From an uncultured Rhodospirillales bacterium (GTDB taxonomy: Bacteria; Pseudomonadota; Alphaproteobacteria; ATCC43930; CGMCC-115725), in contig CAIUCF010000317.1 in NCBI GenBank assembly GCA_903897565.1, forward strand, positions 1-9,786: a stretch of 9,786 bases of DNA, read 5' to 3'. How positions within the stretch are numbered: the stretch's first letter is position 1; each line of letters opens with the position of its first letter. A program made the translations under genes and the position numbers. The notes beneath the pieces were generated by a model that was not told the DNA's origin, searched no databases, and worked only from the letters and a program-made list of their open reading frames with translations. Positions 1 through 5,439 of the stretch are shown piece by piece.

Positions 1-23
1 ATACCGCGGCGCTGCGGCGGCGT

Positions 24-42
24 AGGATAATACCTTTATCCT
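24..42. repeat. 7-bp inverted repeat upstream of the CTERM gene
   Basis: AGGATAA at 24-30 pairs perfectly with TTATCCT at 36-42 across a 5-nt loop. No T-run follows, so it is not a convincing intrinsic terminator for a gene to the left of the window. It could be part of a structured leader or an operator for the gene at 143. Confidence 0.35.
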
Positions 43-57
43 GCTGATATTTCGTAT

Positions 58-129
58 GTTTCGGTCAATATCAGGATTGACGGCGCGAAACCGATGGTTA
101 ATCAATAGTAAATATTGAGAACCTTTCGG
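58..129 (+). promoter_or_regulatory. Two consecutive imperfect hairpins in the 5' region of the CTERM gene
   Basis: The first dyad is GTTTCG (58-63) with CGAAAC (86-91), enclosing GTCAAT (64-69) with ATTGAC (76-81); a 4-nt bulge lies on the 3' side. The second is CCGA (91-94) with TCGG (126-129), GGTT (96-99) with AACC (120-123), and TCAATA (102-107) with TATTGA (113-118), with small internal loops. The second structure ends inside the SD GGGGAG (128-133) of the gene at 143. All pairings are visible in the sequence. Whether they act as RNA structure or as DNA operators is unknown, and I found no clear -35/-10 pair here. Confidence 0.4.
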
Positions 130-142
130 GGAGTGCGTTGAT

Positions 143-685
143 ATGCAGGCACGTCACCTTCTGGCTTCCGCGACACTCATGGCCACGATGGCGCTGACCA
201 GTCAGGCCGCTCAAGCCGCGGCCGTCACATGGACGCTCGATAACGTCATCTTCTACGACGGCGGCACCGCGTCGGGGAGCTTCACCTTCGACGCGGCGAC
301 CAACACCTATACCGCCTGGTCGATCACCACGACCGCGACGACCAATGCCGCCGCGGATGGTGGCTACCCACTCAATGGCGCGACCTACACCACGAATACG
401 CTCACCGGCGCCTCGTCGAGTTCCTATCTCAACCCCTATGGGCTGACCGTCAAGACGGCGGGGGGCGCGGACTCGCTGTCGCTGGTGTTCAATTCGGTGC
501 TGACCGGGGCCGGCGGCACGATCGCGCTCAAGACCGGCTCGGAGAATGCCGGCTTCGGCTTCGAATCCCGCAGCCTCGAATCCGGCAGCGTCTCGGCGGT
601 GCCGCTACCGGGCGCTCTGCCGATGTTCGTTGCCGGGCTCGGCATCTTGGGGCTGGTCCGCGGGCGTCGCCGCTTTCGCGGTTAA
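143..685 (+). CDS. Secreted protein with VPLPA/PEP-CTERM-type exosortase sorting signal
   Basis: A 180-residue protein with three visible parts. Residues 1-27 form a Sec-type signal peptide: a hydrophobic, Ala-rich run ending in an A-Q-A-A-A cleavage region. Residues 28-150 form a Thr/Ser/Gly-rich, Cys-free exported domain that I do not recognise. The C-terminal tail has the motif VPLPGA at 153-158, a hydrophobic segment at about 159-172 and a basic end (RGRRR at 173-177). That tripartite tail is the VPLPA subtype of PEP-CTERM sorting signals. In such systems an inner-membrane exosortase is thought to process the tail and deliver the protein to the cell surface or extracellular polysaccharide. 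No exosortase or polysaccharide gene lies in the window, so the partner must be elsewhere. The start is supported by SD GGGGAG at 128-133, 9 nt upstream. The gene converges with the next one, leaving a 16-nt gap. The body of the protein has no assigned function. Confidence 0.85.
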   Translation: MQARHLLASATLMATMALTSQAAQAAAVTWTLDNVIFYDGGTASGSFTFDAATNTYTAWSITTTATTNAAADGGYPLNGATYTTNTLTGASSSSYLNPYGLTVKTAGGADSLSLVFNSVLTGAGGTIALKTGSENAGFGFESRSLESGSVSAVPLPGALPMFVAGLGILGLVRGRRRFRG

Positions 686-701
686 ACTGCCGGAGTGAGG
701 C

Positions 702-1085
702 TCACGGGCTGAACCCCGGCCCGGTCGCCGCCGGAAAATACTGCCCCGACAGGCTCATCGCGCCGAGTTGCTTGTTGCTCTCGGTGTCATGGACAAGGCC
801 GCTGGTCTGGATGGTGGCGTCGCCCTGCGCGACGAAGCAGGCGGCGTATCGCACGATCAGGCCCTGAGTGGCGGGATCGATCATCTTCCATTTGCCCATA
901 TTGACCAGGAGGTCGAAGCCGCGCGGGTTGCTGCCGTGGCTTGTCAGGCCCTGGATGATGCCGGCGGTCTTCAGCTTGGTGACGGTCGTCGTGCATTCCT
1001 CGAACAGAGTCGGCGCGGCCTGCGTCGGCGTCGCCGCCAGCAGGGTGGCGACCAGGATCAGACCCGGGATTGCGTCGCGGCGCAT
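702..1085 (-). CDS. Small exported hypothetical protein
   Basis: A 127-residue protein that I do not recognise. Residues 1-23 look like a Sec signal peptide (MRRD, a hydrophobic stretch, then T-Q-A before A-P), giving a mature protein of about 104 residues. The mature part has two Cys (31 and 83), which could form one disulphide in the periplasm, and a central GKWKMID segment. The frame stays open upstream to 1223, but the ATG at 1085 is preferred: it puts the signal peptide at the N-terminus and has an SD GGAGGG at 1102-1097, 11 nt upstream. That SD lies inside a perfect hairpin (see 1096-1114). The gene is convergent with the CTERM gene and divergent from pdhA. No function can be assigned. 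Confidence 0.7.
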   Translation of the reverse strand: MRRDAIPGLILVATLLAATPTQAAPTLFEECTTTVTKLKTAGIIQGLTSHGSNPRGFDLLVNMGKWKMIDPATQGLIVRYAACFVAQGDATIQTSGLVHDTESNKQLGAMSLSGQYFPAATGPGFSP

Positions 1086-1095
1086 GATGCGTATT

Positions 1096-1114
1096 GCCCT
1101 CCAGAAAGGAGGGC
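1096..1114 (-). promoter_or_regulatory. Hairpin sequestering the SD of the leftward exported-protein gene
   Basis: Read on the minus strand, GCCCTCC (1114-1108), loop TTTCT and GGAGGGC (1102-1096) form a perfect 7-bp GC-rich stem. The 3' arm contains the SD GGAGGG of the gene starting at 1085, so an anti-SD CCCTCC is built into the same leader. The fold is directly visible; translational control is inferred. Confidence 0.45.
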
Positions 1115-1221
1115 GTAGAATCGCATGACGGCGTGGTCCTGTCGATTCTCGAGTGCCGCAGTCCGACGCGGGACGGTGCTGACAAACCCTTGTGCGACGC
1201 ATCAACCGAGCGATTTCCGAC

Positions 1222-1244
1222 AATTAACCGAAAATCGGTTAATT
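1222..1244. promoter_or_regulatory. Perfect 23-bp palindrome, candidate operator upstream of pdhA
   Basis: AATTAACCGA (1222-1231) and TCGGTTAATT (1235-1244) are perfect inverted repeats around a 3-nt AAA centre. The site lies in the AT-rich part of the divergent intergenic region, 118 nt before pdhA and 137 nt before the leftward gene. It touches the candidate -35 box at 1244, as expected for a dimeric regulator's operator. It does not fit the GGT-N3-ACC pattern of E. coli PdhR or FadR sites: here ACC and GGT are in the opposite order with a 7-nt spacing. The regulator is unknown. Confidence 0.5.
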
Positions 1245-1273
1245 TGAAATATCTATTTCATTACAGATATATA
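1244..1273 (+). promoter_or_regulatory. Candidate sigma-70-type promoter of the PDH operon
   Basis: TTGAAA at 1244-1249 (5 of 6 matches to TTGACA) and TATATA at 1268-1273 (4 of 6 to TATAAT) are 18 bp apart in a locally AT-rich stretch. It would give a leader of roughly 80 nt before pdhA. A GATAAT at 1288-1293 is an alternative -10, but I see no good -35 for it. This is a consensus match only. Confidence 0.35.
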
Positions 1274-1361
1274 GATGGCATGCGGCGGATAATTTGTTAT
1301 GGTCGCGCCAGTTTAGGGGACGCGTTCTCCCCGTTCTTCGAGCGATGCCAGAGGGGTTCTC

Positions 1362-2384
1362 ATGGTCGTGAAGCGCAAGCCCAAAACCGCAGCCGCCGCC
1401 GCGAGCGCGGCGCCGGAGCCGATCTCGAACGATCAGGAAATCGCCTTCTACCGCGACATGCTGTTGATTCGCCGCTTTGAGGAGAAGGCGGGCCAGCTCT
1501 ACGGCATGGGCCTCATCGGCGGCTTCTGCCATCTCTATATCGGCCAGGAAGCAGTCGTCGTCGGTATGCAGAGCGCGGCCGGCAAGGGCGACAGCGTCAT
1601 CACCAGCTATCGCGATCACGGCCATATGCTGGTCTGCGGCATGGACCCCAAGGGCGTGATGGCCGAGCTGACCGGGCGCGCGACAGGCTATTCGCGCGGC
1701 AAGGGCGGCTCGATGCACATGTTCTCGCGCGAGGCCAATTTCTACGGCGGCCACGGCATCGTCGGCGCCCAGGTGCCGCTCGGCACCGGCATCGCTTTCG
1801 CCAATAAGTATCGCGGGACCGACCGGGTCAGTCTGGTCTATCTCGGCGATGGCGCCGTCAACCAGGGCCAGGTCTACGAATCCTTCAACATGGCGGCGCT
1901 GTGGAAGCTGCCGGTCATCTACGTCATCGAGAACAACAAATACGGCATGGGCACCTCGGTCGAGCGCGCCTCGGCCTCCCATGATCTCTATGTCCGCGCC
2001 GCGCCCTACGGGATCCCCGGCTGCCAGGTGGACGGCATGGATGTGCTCGCCGTGCACAAGGTGGCGCGCGAGGCGATCGCCCATGTCCGCTCCGGCGCCG
2101 GCCCCTACGTCATCGAAGCCCAGACCTATCGCTATCGTGGCCACTCCATGTCCGACCCGGCCAAGTACCGGACCAAGGAAGAGGTCGCCCAGATGCGCCA
2201 GGAGCACGATCCGATCGATCTGGTGCGCCGCCGTCTGATCGAGACGCTCGAGGTGACCGAGGACGTGCTCAAGCAGATCGATCGCGAGATCAAGGAGATC
2301 GTGACCGAAGCCGCCGAGTTCGCCCAGTCGAGCCCCGAGCCCGACCCCGCCGAGCTGTGGACCGACGTGCTGATCGAGGCGTGA
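1362..2384 (+). CDS. pdhA: Pyruvate dehydrogenase E1 component, alpha subunit
   Basis: A 340-residue protein, the usual length for bacterial E1-alpha. With PdhB it forms the thiamine-diphosphate-dependent E1 heterotetramer, which decarboxylates pyruvate and transfers the acetyl group to lipoyl groups. After an Ala/Lys-rich N-terminal tail (1-20), the dehydrogenase E1 fold runs to the end. The ThDP/Mg motif is GDG at 162-164 followed by NN at 191-192. The conserved active-site loop YRYRGHSMSDP is at 257-267, with H261 and the Ser positions typical of E1-alpha. The start has SD GAGGGG at 1351-1356, 5 nt upstream. It is the first gene of the pdhA-pdhB-pdhC-lpd cluster, behind the palindrome at 1222-1244. 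The acetyl-CoA-linked context (E2 with a PDH-type lipoyl domain) favours pyruvate over branched-chain 2-oxoacids or acetoin as substrate. Confidence 0.96.
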   Translation: MVVKRKPKTAAAAASAAPEPISNDQEIAFYRDMLLIRRFEEKAGQLYGMGLIGGFCHLYIGQEAVVVGMQSAAGKGDSVITSYRDHGHMLVCGMDPKGVMAELTGRATGYSRGKGGSMHMFSREANFYGGHGIVGAQVPLGTGIAFANKYRGTDRVSLVYLGDGAVNQGQVYESFNMAALWKLPVIYVIENNKYGMGTSVERASASHDLYVRAAPYGIPGCQVDGMDVLAVHKVAREAIAHVRSGAGPYVIEAQTYRYRGHSMSDPAKYRTKEEVAQMRQEHDPIDLVRRRLIETLEVTEDVLKQIDREIKEIVTEAAEFAQSSPEPDPAELWTDVLIEA

Positions 2385-2408
2385 GCCGGACCATGTTCCA
2401 AAGTTTCT

Positions 2409-2492
2409 CCGTCATCCCCGCGAAGGCGGGGATCCATCTGTCCAGCGCTGCGGCGTTTGAAGTATGGATCCCCGCCTTCGCGGGGATGACGG
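2409..2492. repeat. Palindromic intergenic repeat, copy 1 (pdhA-pdhB gap)
   Basis: Two 29-bp arms (2409-2437 and 2464-2492) are perfect inverted repeats around a 26-nt centre. Each arm is also a hairpin: in the left arm ATCCCCGC (2414-2421), loop GAAG, GCGGGGAT (2426-2433). So the RNA can fold as one long hairpin or two short ones. The core CCCCGCGAAGGCGGGG is a widespread proteobacterial REP-like sequence, known for producing spurious peptides. It fills most of the 177-nt pdhA-pdhB gap. It may stabilise or process the mRNA or modulate readthrough, which the sequence alone does not show. Confidence 0.85.
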
Positions 2493-2546
2493 TAGGTGTT
2501 TTCGGTTGCGGGTTATTCTCGCCCCCGTCCAACGATTTCCTGCGTT

Positions 2547-2552
2547 AAGGGA
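2547..2552 (+). promoter_or_regulatory. Ribosome binding site fixing the GTG start of pdhB
   Basis: AAGGGA at 2547-2552 lies 9 nt before GTG at 2562. The in-frame ATG at 2496 would add 22 residues with no homology to lipoyl domains, and it sits directly against the palindromic repeat. The GTG gives an N-terminus (S-I-E-I-L-M-P-A-L) colinear with that of PdhC. Confidence 0.7.
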
Positions 2553-2561
2553 ACCAGACCC

Positions 2562-3926
2562 GTGTCCATCGAAATTCTGATGCCCGCCCTGTCGCCGACC
2601 ATGACCGAGGGCAAGATCTCCAAATGGCTGAAGGCCGTCGGCGATACCATCAAGTCCGGTGACGTCATCGCCGAGATCGAGACCGACAAGGCGACCATGG
2701 AGGTCGAGGCGGTCGACGAGGGCGTGCTGGGCTCGATCCTGGTACCCGAGGGTACCGAGAACGTCGCCGTGAACGCGCCGATCGCCGTATTGCTCCAGGA
2801 TGGCGAAGCCGCCGGCACGGCGCCGACCCATCATGCGGCGCCCGCCGCCGCGCCGGTACCGACGCCGGCTGCGACTCCTGCGTCCGCGCCTGCCGCCGCG
2901 GCTGCTGTACCCGTCGTCGAGGCCGAGCCGGAATGGACCGGACCGATGCTGAAGCAGACGGTGCGCGAGGCGCTGCGCGACGCGATGGCCGAGGAAATGC
3001 GGCGCGACGACAATGTCTATCTCCAGGGCGAGGAGGTGGCGCAGTACAACGGCGCCTACAAGATCAGCCAGGGCCTGCTCGACGAGTTCGGCGACCGTCG
3101 CGTCATCGACACGCCGATCACTGAGATCGGCTTCACCGGCCTCGCGGTCGGCGCGGCGTTCACCGGCCTGCGGCCGATCGTCGAGTTTATGACCTTCAAC
3201 TTCGCCATGCAGGCGATCGACCACATCATCAATTCGGCGGCCAAGACGCTCTACATGTCCGGCGGCCAGCTCGGCTGCCCGATCGTGTTCCGCGGCCCCA
3301 ATGGCGTCGCGTCGCGCGTCGGCGCCCAGCATTCGCAATGCTACGCCAGCTGGTACGCCCATTGCCCGGGCCTGAAAGTAGTCGCGCCCTATTTCGCATC
3401 GGATGCCAAGGGCCTGCTCAAGGCCTCGATCCGCGATCCCAACCCGGTGATCTTCCTCGAGCACGAACTGGTCTATGGCCAGACCCACGACGTGCCCGAC
3501 AACCCCGACTGGATCGTGCCGATCGGCAAGGCGCGGGTCGCGCGGGTCGGCTCTCAGGTCACGTTGATCGCGTTCTCGCGCGGCGTGCAGTTCGCGCTCG
3601 AAGCCGCGGAGGCGCTGGCGGGCGAGGGCATCTCTGCCGAAGTCATCGATCTGCGGACCATCCGCCCGCTCGATGTCGAGACGATCCTGACCTCGGTGCG
3701 CAAGACCAATCGGGCGGTGACGATCGAGGAAGGCTGGGCTTTTGCCGGGATCGGCGCCGAGATCGCGGCGACCGTGATGGAAAAAGCCTTCGACTGGCTG
3801 GATGCGCCGGTGATCCGGGTGGCCGGTGCCGATGTGCCGCTGCCCTATGCCGCCAATCTCGAGGCGCTGGCGCTGCCGCATGTCGCCGACATCGTGGCGG
3901 CCGCCAAGACCGTCTGCTACCGCTGA
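2562..3926 (+). CDS. pdhB: Pyruvate dehydrogenase E1 component, beta subunit, with N-terminal lipoyl domain
   Basis: A 454-residue protein starting at GTG. Residues 1-80 are a biotinyl/lipoyl domain with the lipoylation site K43 in ETDKAT. Residues 82-125 are an Ala/Pro linker. From about 127 to the end is the E1-beta transketolase-like pyrimidine-binding and C-terminal fold (for example EIGFTGLAVGAA near 188, FMTFNF at 209-214, EEGWAFAGIGAEI at 389-401). The subunit completes the E1 active site with PdhA. Ordinary E1-beta is about 330 residues, so the extra length is the lipoyl arm; this fusion is known in alphaproteobacteria such as Sinorhizobium and Zymomonas. The first 49 residues are almost identical to those of PdhC. 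The stop is 27 nt before pdhC, consistent with close co-translation. Confidence 0.96.
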   Translation: MSIEILMPALSPTMTEGKISKWLKAVGDTIKSGDVIAEIETDKATMEVEAVDEGVLGSILVPEGTENVAVNAPIAVLLQDGEAAGTAPTHHAAPAAAPVPTPAATPASAPAAAAAVPVVEAEPEWTGPMLKQTVREALRDAMAEEMRRDDNVYLQGEEVAQYNGAYKISQGLLDEFGDRRVIDTPITEIGFTGLAVGAAFTGLRPIVEFMTFNFAMQAIDHIINSAAKTLYMSGGQLGCPIVFRGPNGVASRVGAQHSQCYASWYAHCPGLKVVAPYFASDAKGLLKASIRDPNPVIFLEHELVYGQTHDVPDNPDWIVPIGKARVARVGSQVTLIAFSRGVQFALEAAEALAGEGISAEVIDLRTIRPLDVETILTSVRKTNRAVTIEEGWAFAGIGAEIAATVMEKAFDWLDAPVIRVAGADVPLPYAANLEALALPHVADIVAAAKTVCYR

Positions 3927-3953
3927 CCCCTTATCCCGGATAGGGACGCCAAC

Positions 3954-5255
3954 ATGCCGATTCAAATCACCATGCCCGCGCTGTCGCCGACGATGACCGA
4001 GGGCAAGATCTCGAAATGGCTCAAAGCCGTGGGCGACACGATCAAACCCGGCGACGTCATCGCCGAGATCGAAACCGACAAGGCCACCATGGAAGTCGAA
4101 TCCGCCGATGAGGGTGTGTTCGGCCAGATCGTCGTGCCGGAAGGCACCGAAGGCGTCCAGGTGGGCGCGCTGATCGGCTATATTCTGGCCGAGGGCGAGA
4201 AGCTTGGCGATATCGCCGCCGCCAAACCGGCCGCAGCGAAACCCGCGGCTGCTGCTGTCCCGGTCGCGGCCGAATCCGCCAAGCCGGCTGCAGCCGCGCC
4301 GGTTGCCACGCCCGTCGCTGCCCCGGCGGGCGGAACCCGGATCTTCGCGACACCGCTCGCCCGTCGCCTGGCCGCGGAGGCGGGGATCGACCTCGCCGGT
4401 ATCGCCGGCACTGGCCCCCATGGCCGCATCGTGCAAGCCGATGTCGCGACCGCGAAGGCCTCGCCGAGACCCGCCGCCGCGCCCGTCGCGAAATCCGCAT
4501 CCGCGCCTGGGCCCGCGGCACCTGCCGCGGTGCTGACCAAGGATCGTGTCCAGAGCCTTGCCGGCGGCATCGCATACGACCTTCAGGCCCATACCTCGAT
4601 GCGCAAGGCGATCGCGCGCCGCCTCACCGAGTCCAAGCAGACGATCCCGCATTTCTATCTCACCGTGGATATCGAGCTCGACGCATTGCTCGATATCCGG
4701 ACCAAGCTCAACGCCCGCGCCGACGGCAATTACAAGCTCTCAGTCAACGACTTCGTGATCCGCGCCGCAGCCGTCGCGCTGAAACGGCTACCTGAGGCCA
4801 ATGCCTCGTGGTCGGATGACGGCGTACTGTTGTGGAAATCCGTCGATATCGCCGTCGCCGTCGCGATCGATGGCGGGCTGATCACGCCGATCGTCAAGGG
4901 CGCCGACCTTAAGGGCATCGCCGCGATCTCCAACGAAATGAAGGACCTCGGCGCCCGCGCCAAGGCGGGCAAGCTCAAGCTCGAGGAGTTCCAGGGCGGC
5001 ACCTTCTCGATCTCCAATCTCGGCATGTTCGGCATTCGTGAGTTTTCCGCCGTGATCAATCCGCCGCATGGCGCGATCCTCGCCGTCGGTGCTGGCGAGC
5101 AGAGGGTGATCGTCAAGGACGGTGCGCCGGCCGTCGCGACGGTCATGTCGTGCACGCTGTCGGTTGATCACCGCGTCATCGACGGCGCGATCGGGGCAAA
5201 TTTCCTGAAAATCTTCAAGGGCTTGATGGAAGACCCCTTGGGCATGCTCGTGTAA
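3954..5255 (+). CDS. pdhC: Dihydrolipoamide acetyltransferase, PDH E2 component
   Basis: A 433-residue E2 that forms the core of the complex and moves the acetyl group from lipoamide to CoA. It has a single lipoyl domain (1-80, lipoylated K43 in ETDKAT), an Ala/Pro/Lys linker (about 88-126), a peripheral-subunit-binding domain (about 129-165, FATPLARRLA to GRIVQADV), a second flexible linker (about 167-193), and the catalytic acyltransferase domain (about 210-433) ending with the active-site motif DHRVIDG, with catalytic H406 and D410. One lipoyl domain instead of the three in E. coli E2 fits the alphaproteobacterial pattern, in which E1-beta brings another. SD AGGGA at 3942-3946 is 7 nt before the ATG. 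A 184-nt gap containing a palindromic repeat separates it from lpd. Confidence 0.96.
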   Translation: MPIQITMPALSPTMTEGKISKWLKAVGDTIKPGDVIAEIETDKATMEVESADEGVFGQIVVPEGTEGVQVGALIGYILAEGEKLGDIAAAKPAAAKPAAAAVPVAAESAKPAAAAPVATPVAAPAGGTRIFATPLARRLAAEAGIDLAGIAGTGPHGRIVQADVATAKASPRPAAAPVAKSASAPGPAAPAAVLTKDRVQSLAGGIAYDLQAHTSMRKAIARRLTESKQTIPHFYLTVDIELDALLDIRTKLNARADGNYKLSVNDFVIRAAAVALKRLPEANASWSDDGVLLWKSVDIAVAVAIDGGLITPIVKGADLKGIAAISNEMKDLGARAKAGKLKLEEFQGGTFSISNLGMFGIREFSAVINPPHGAILAVGAGEQRVIVKDGAPAVATVMSCTLSVDHRVIDGAIGANFLKIFKGLMEDPLGMLV

Positions 5256-5292
5256 GCGCCGATTGCCGCAAGTGGTGCAGTTTCAAAGTTAA

Positions 5293-5378
5293 TTCGTCAC
5301 CCCCGCGCAGGCGGGGGGCCACGGTTGGTCCGAGGTTCCGCAACCTCCATGGATCCCCGCCTTCGCGGGGATGACGAA
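5293..5378. repeat. Palindromic intergenic repeat, copy 2 (pdhC-lpd gap)
   Basis: Second copy of the element at 2409-2492, with a diverged left arm (5293 to about 5324) and a consensus right arm (about 5347-5378). The right-arm hairpin is ATCCCCGC (5353-5360), loop CTTC, GCGGGGAT (5365-5372). In the left arm a T-to-C change at 5300 is matched by A-to-G on the other side of the same small hairpin, so that local pair is kept while left-right arm pairing loses it. The centre has its own perfect 6-bp stem, GAGGTT (5332-5337) with AACCTC (5342-5347). The centre sequence is unrelated to copy 1. Confidence 0.8.
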
Positions 5379-5389
5379 ATAGAGGACAG

Positions 5390-5421
5390 GAATTCTGGTC
5401 GTTGGAATTCGCGTTGAATTC
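5390..5421. repeat. Three GAATTC sites, two in an imperfect tandem repeat before lpd
   Basis: GAATTC occurs at 5390-5395, 5405-5410 and 5416-5421. The last two lie in the tandem pair CGTTGGAATTCG (5400-5411) and CGTTGAATTCG (5412-5422), which differ by one base. The run ends 6 nt before the lpd SD. It may be a small slippage repeat or a helically phased protein site; no function is shown. Confidence 0.5.
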
Positions 5422-5439
5422 GGCGCCGAGGAGCAAGAA

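Noticed and set aside
695..705. GTGAG-G-CTCAC dyad at the junction of the two convergent genes as a terminator
   Set aside because: A 5-bp stem with a 1-nt centre is too tight to form as RNA and has no T-run.
2409..2492. CRISPR-like or intrinsic terminator reading of the pdhA-pdhB repeat
   Set aside because: Only two arms in inverted orientation, no regular spacers, and no T-run after the hairpins. It fits a REP-like palindromic element better.
2357..2548. Short open frames reading through the palindromic repeat (V-I-P-A-K-A-G-I-H type peptides)
   Set aside because: This peptide is a known artefact of translating the repeat core and has no start or SD support.
2496..2561. ATG at 2496 as the start of pdhB
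   Set aside because: The extra 22 residues match no lipoyl domain and lie against the repeat; the GTG at 2562 has an SD and aligns with the PdhC N-terminus.
3931..3946. Possible small dyad (TCCC and GGGA) around the pdhC SD
   Set aside because: Only four base pairs; not enough to claim a structure.
2412..4652. A 746-codon open frame on the minus strand across pdhB and pdhC
   Set aside because: It is antisense to two unmistakable genes, is Arg/Gly/Asp-rich low-complexity protein with no domain, and begins inside the repeat. Long antisense frames are expected from GC-rich codon bias.
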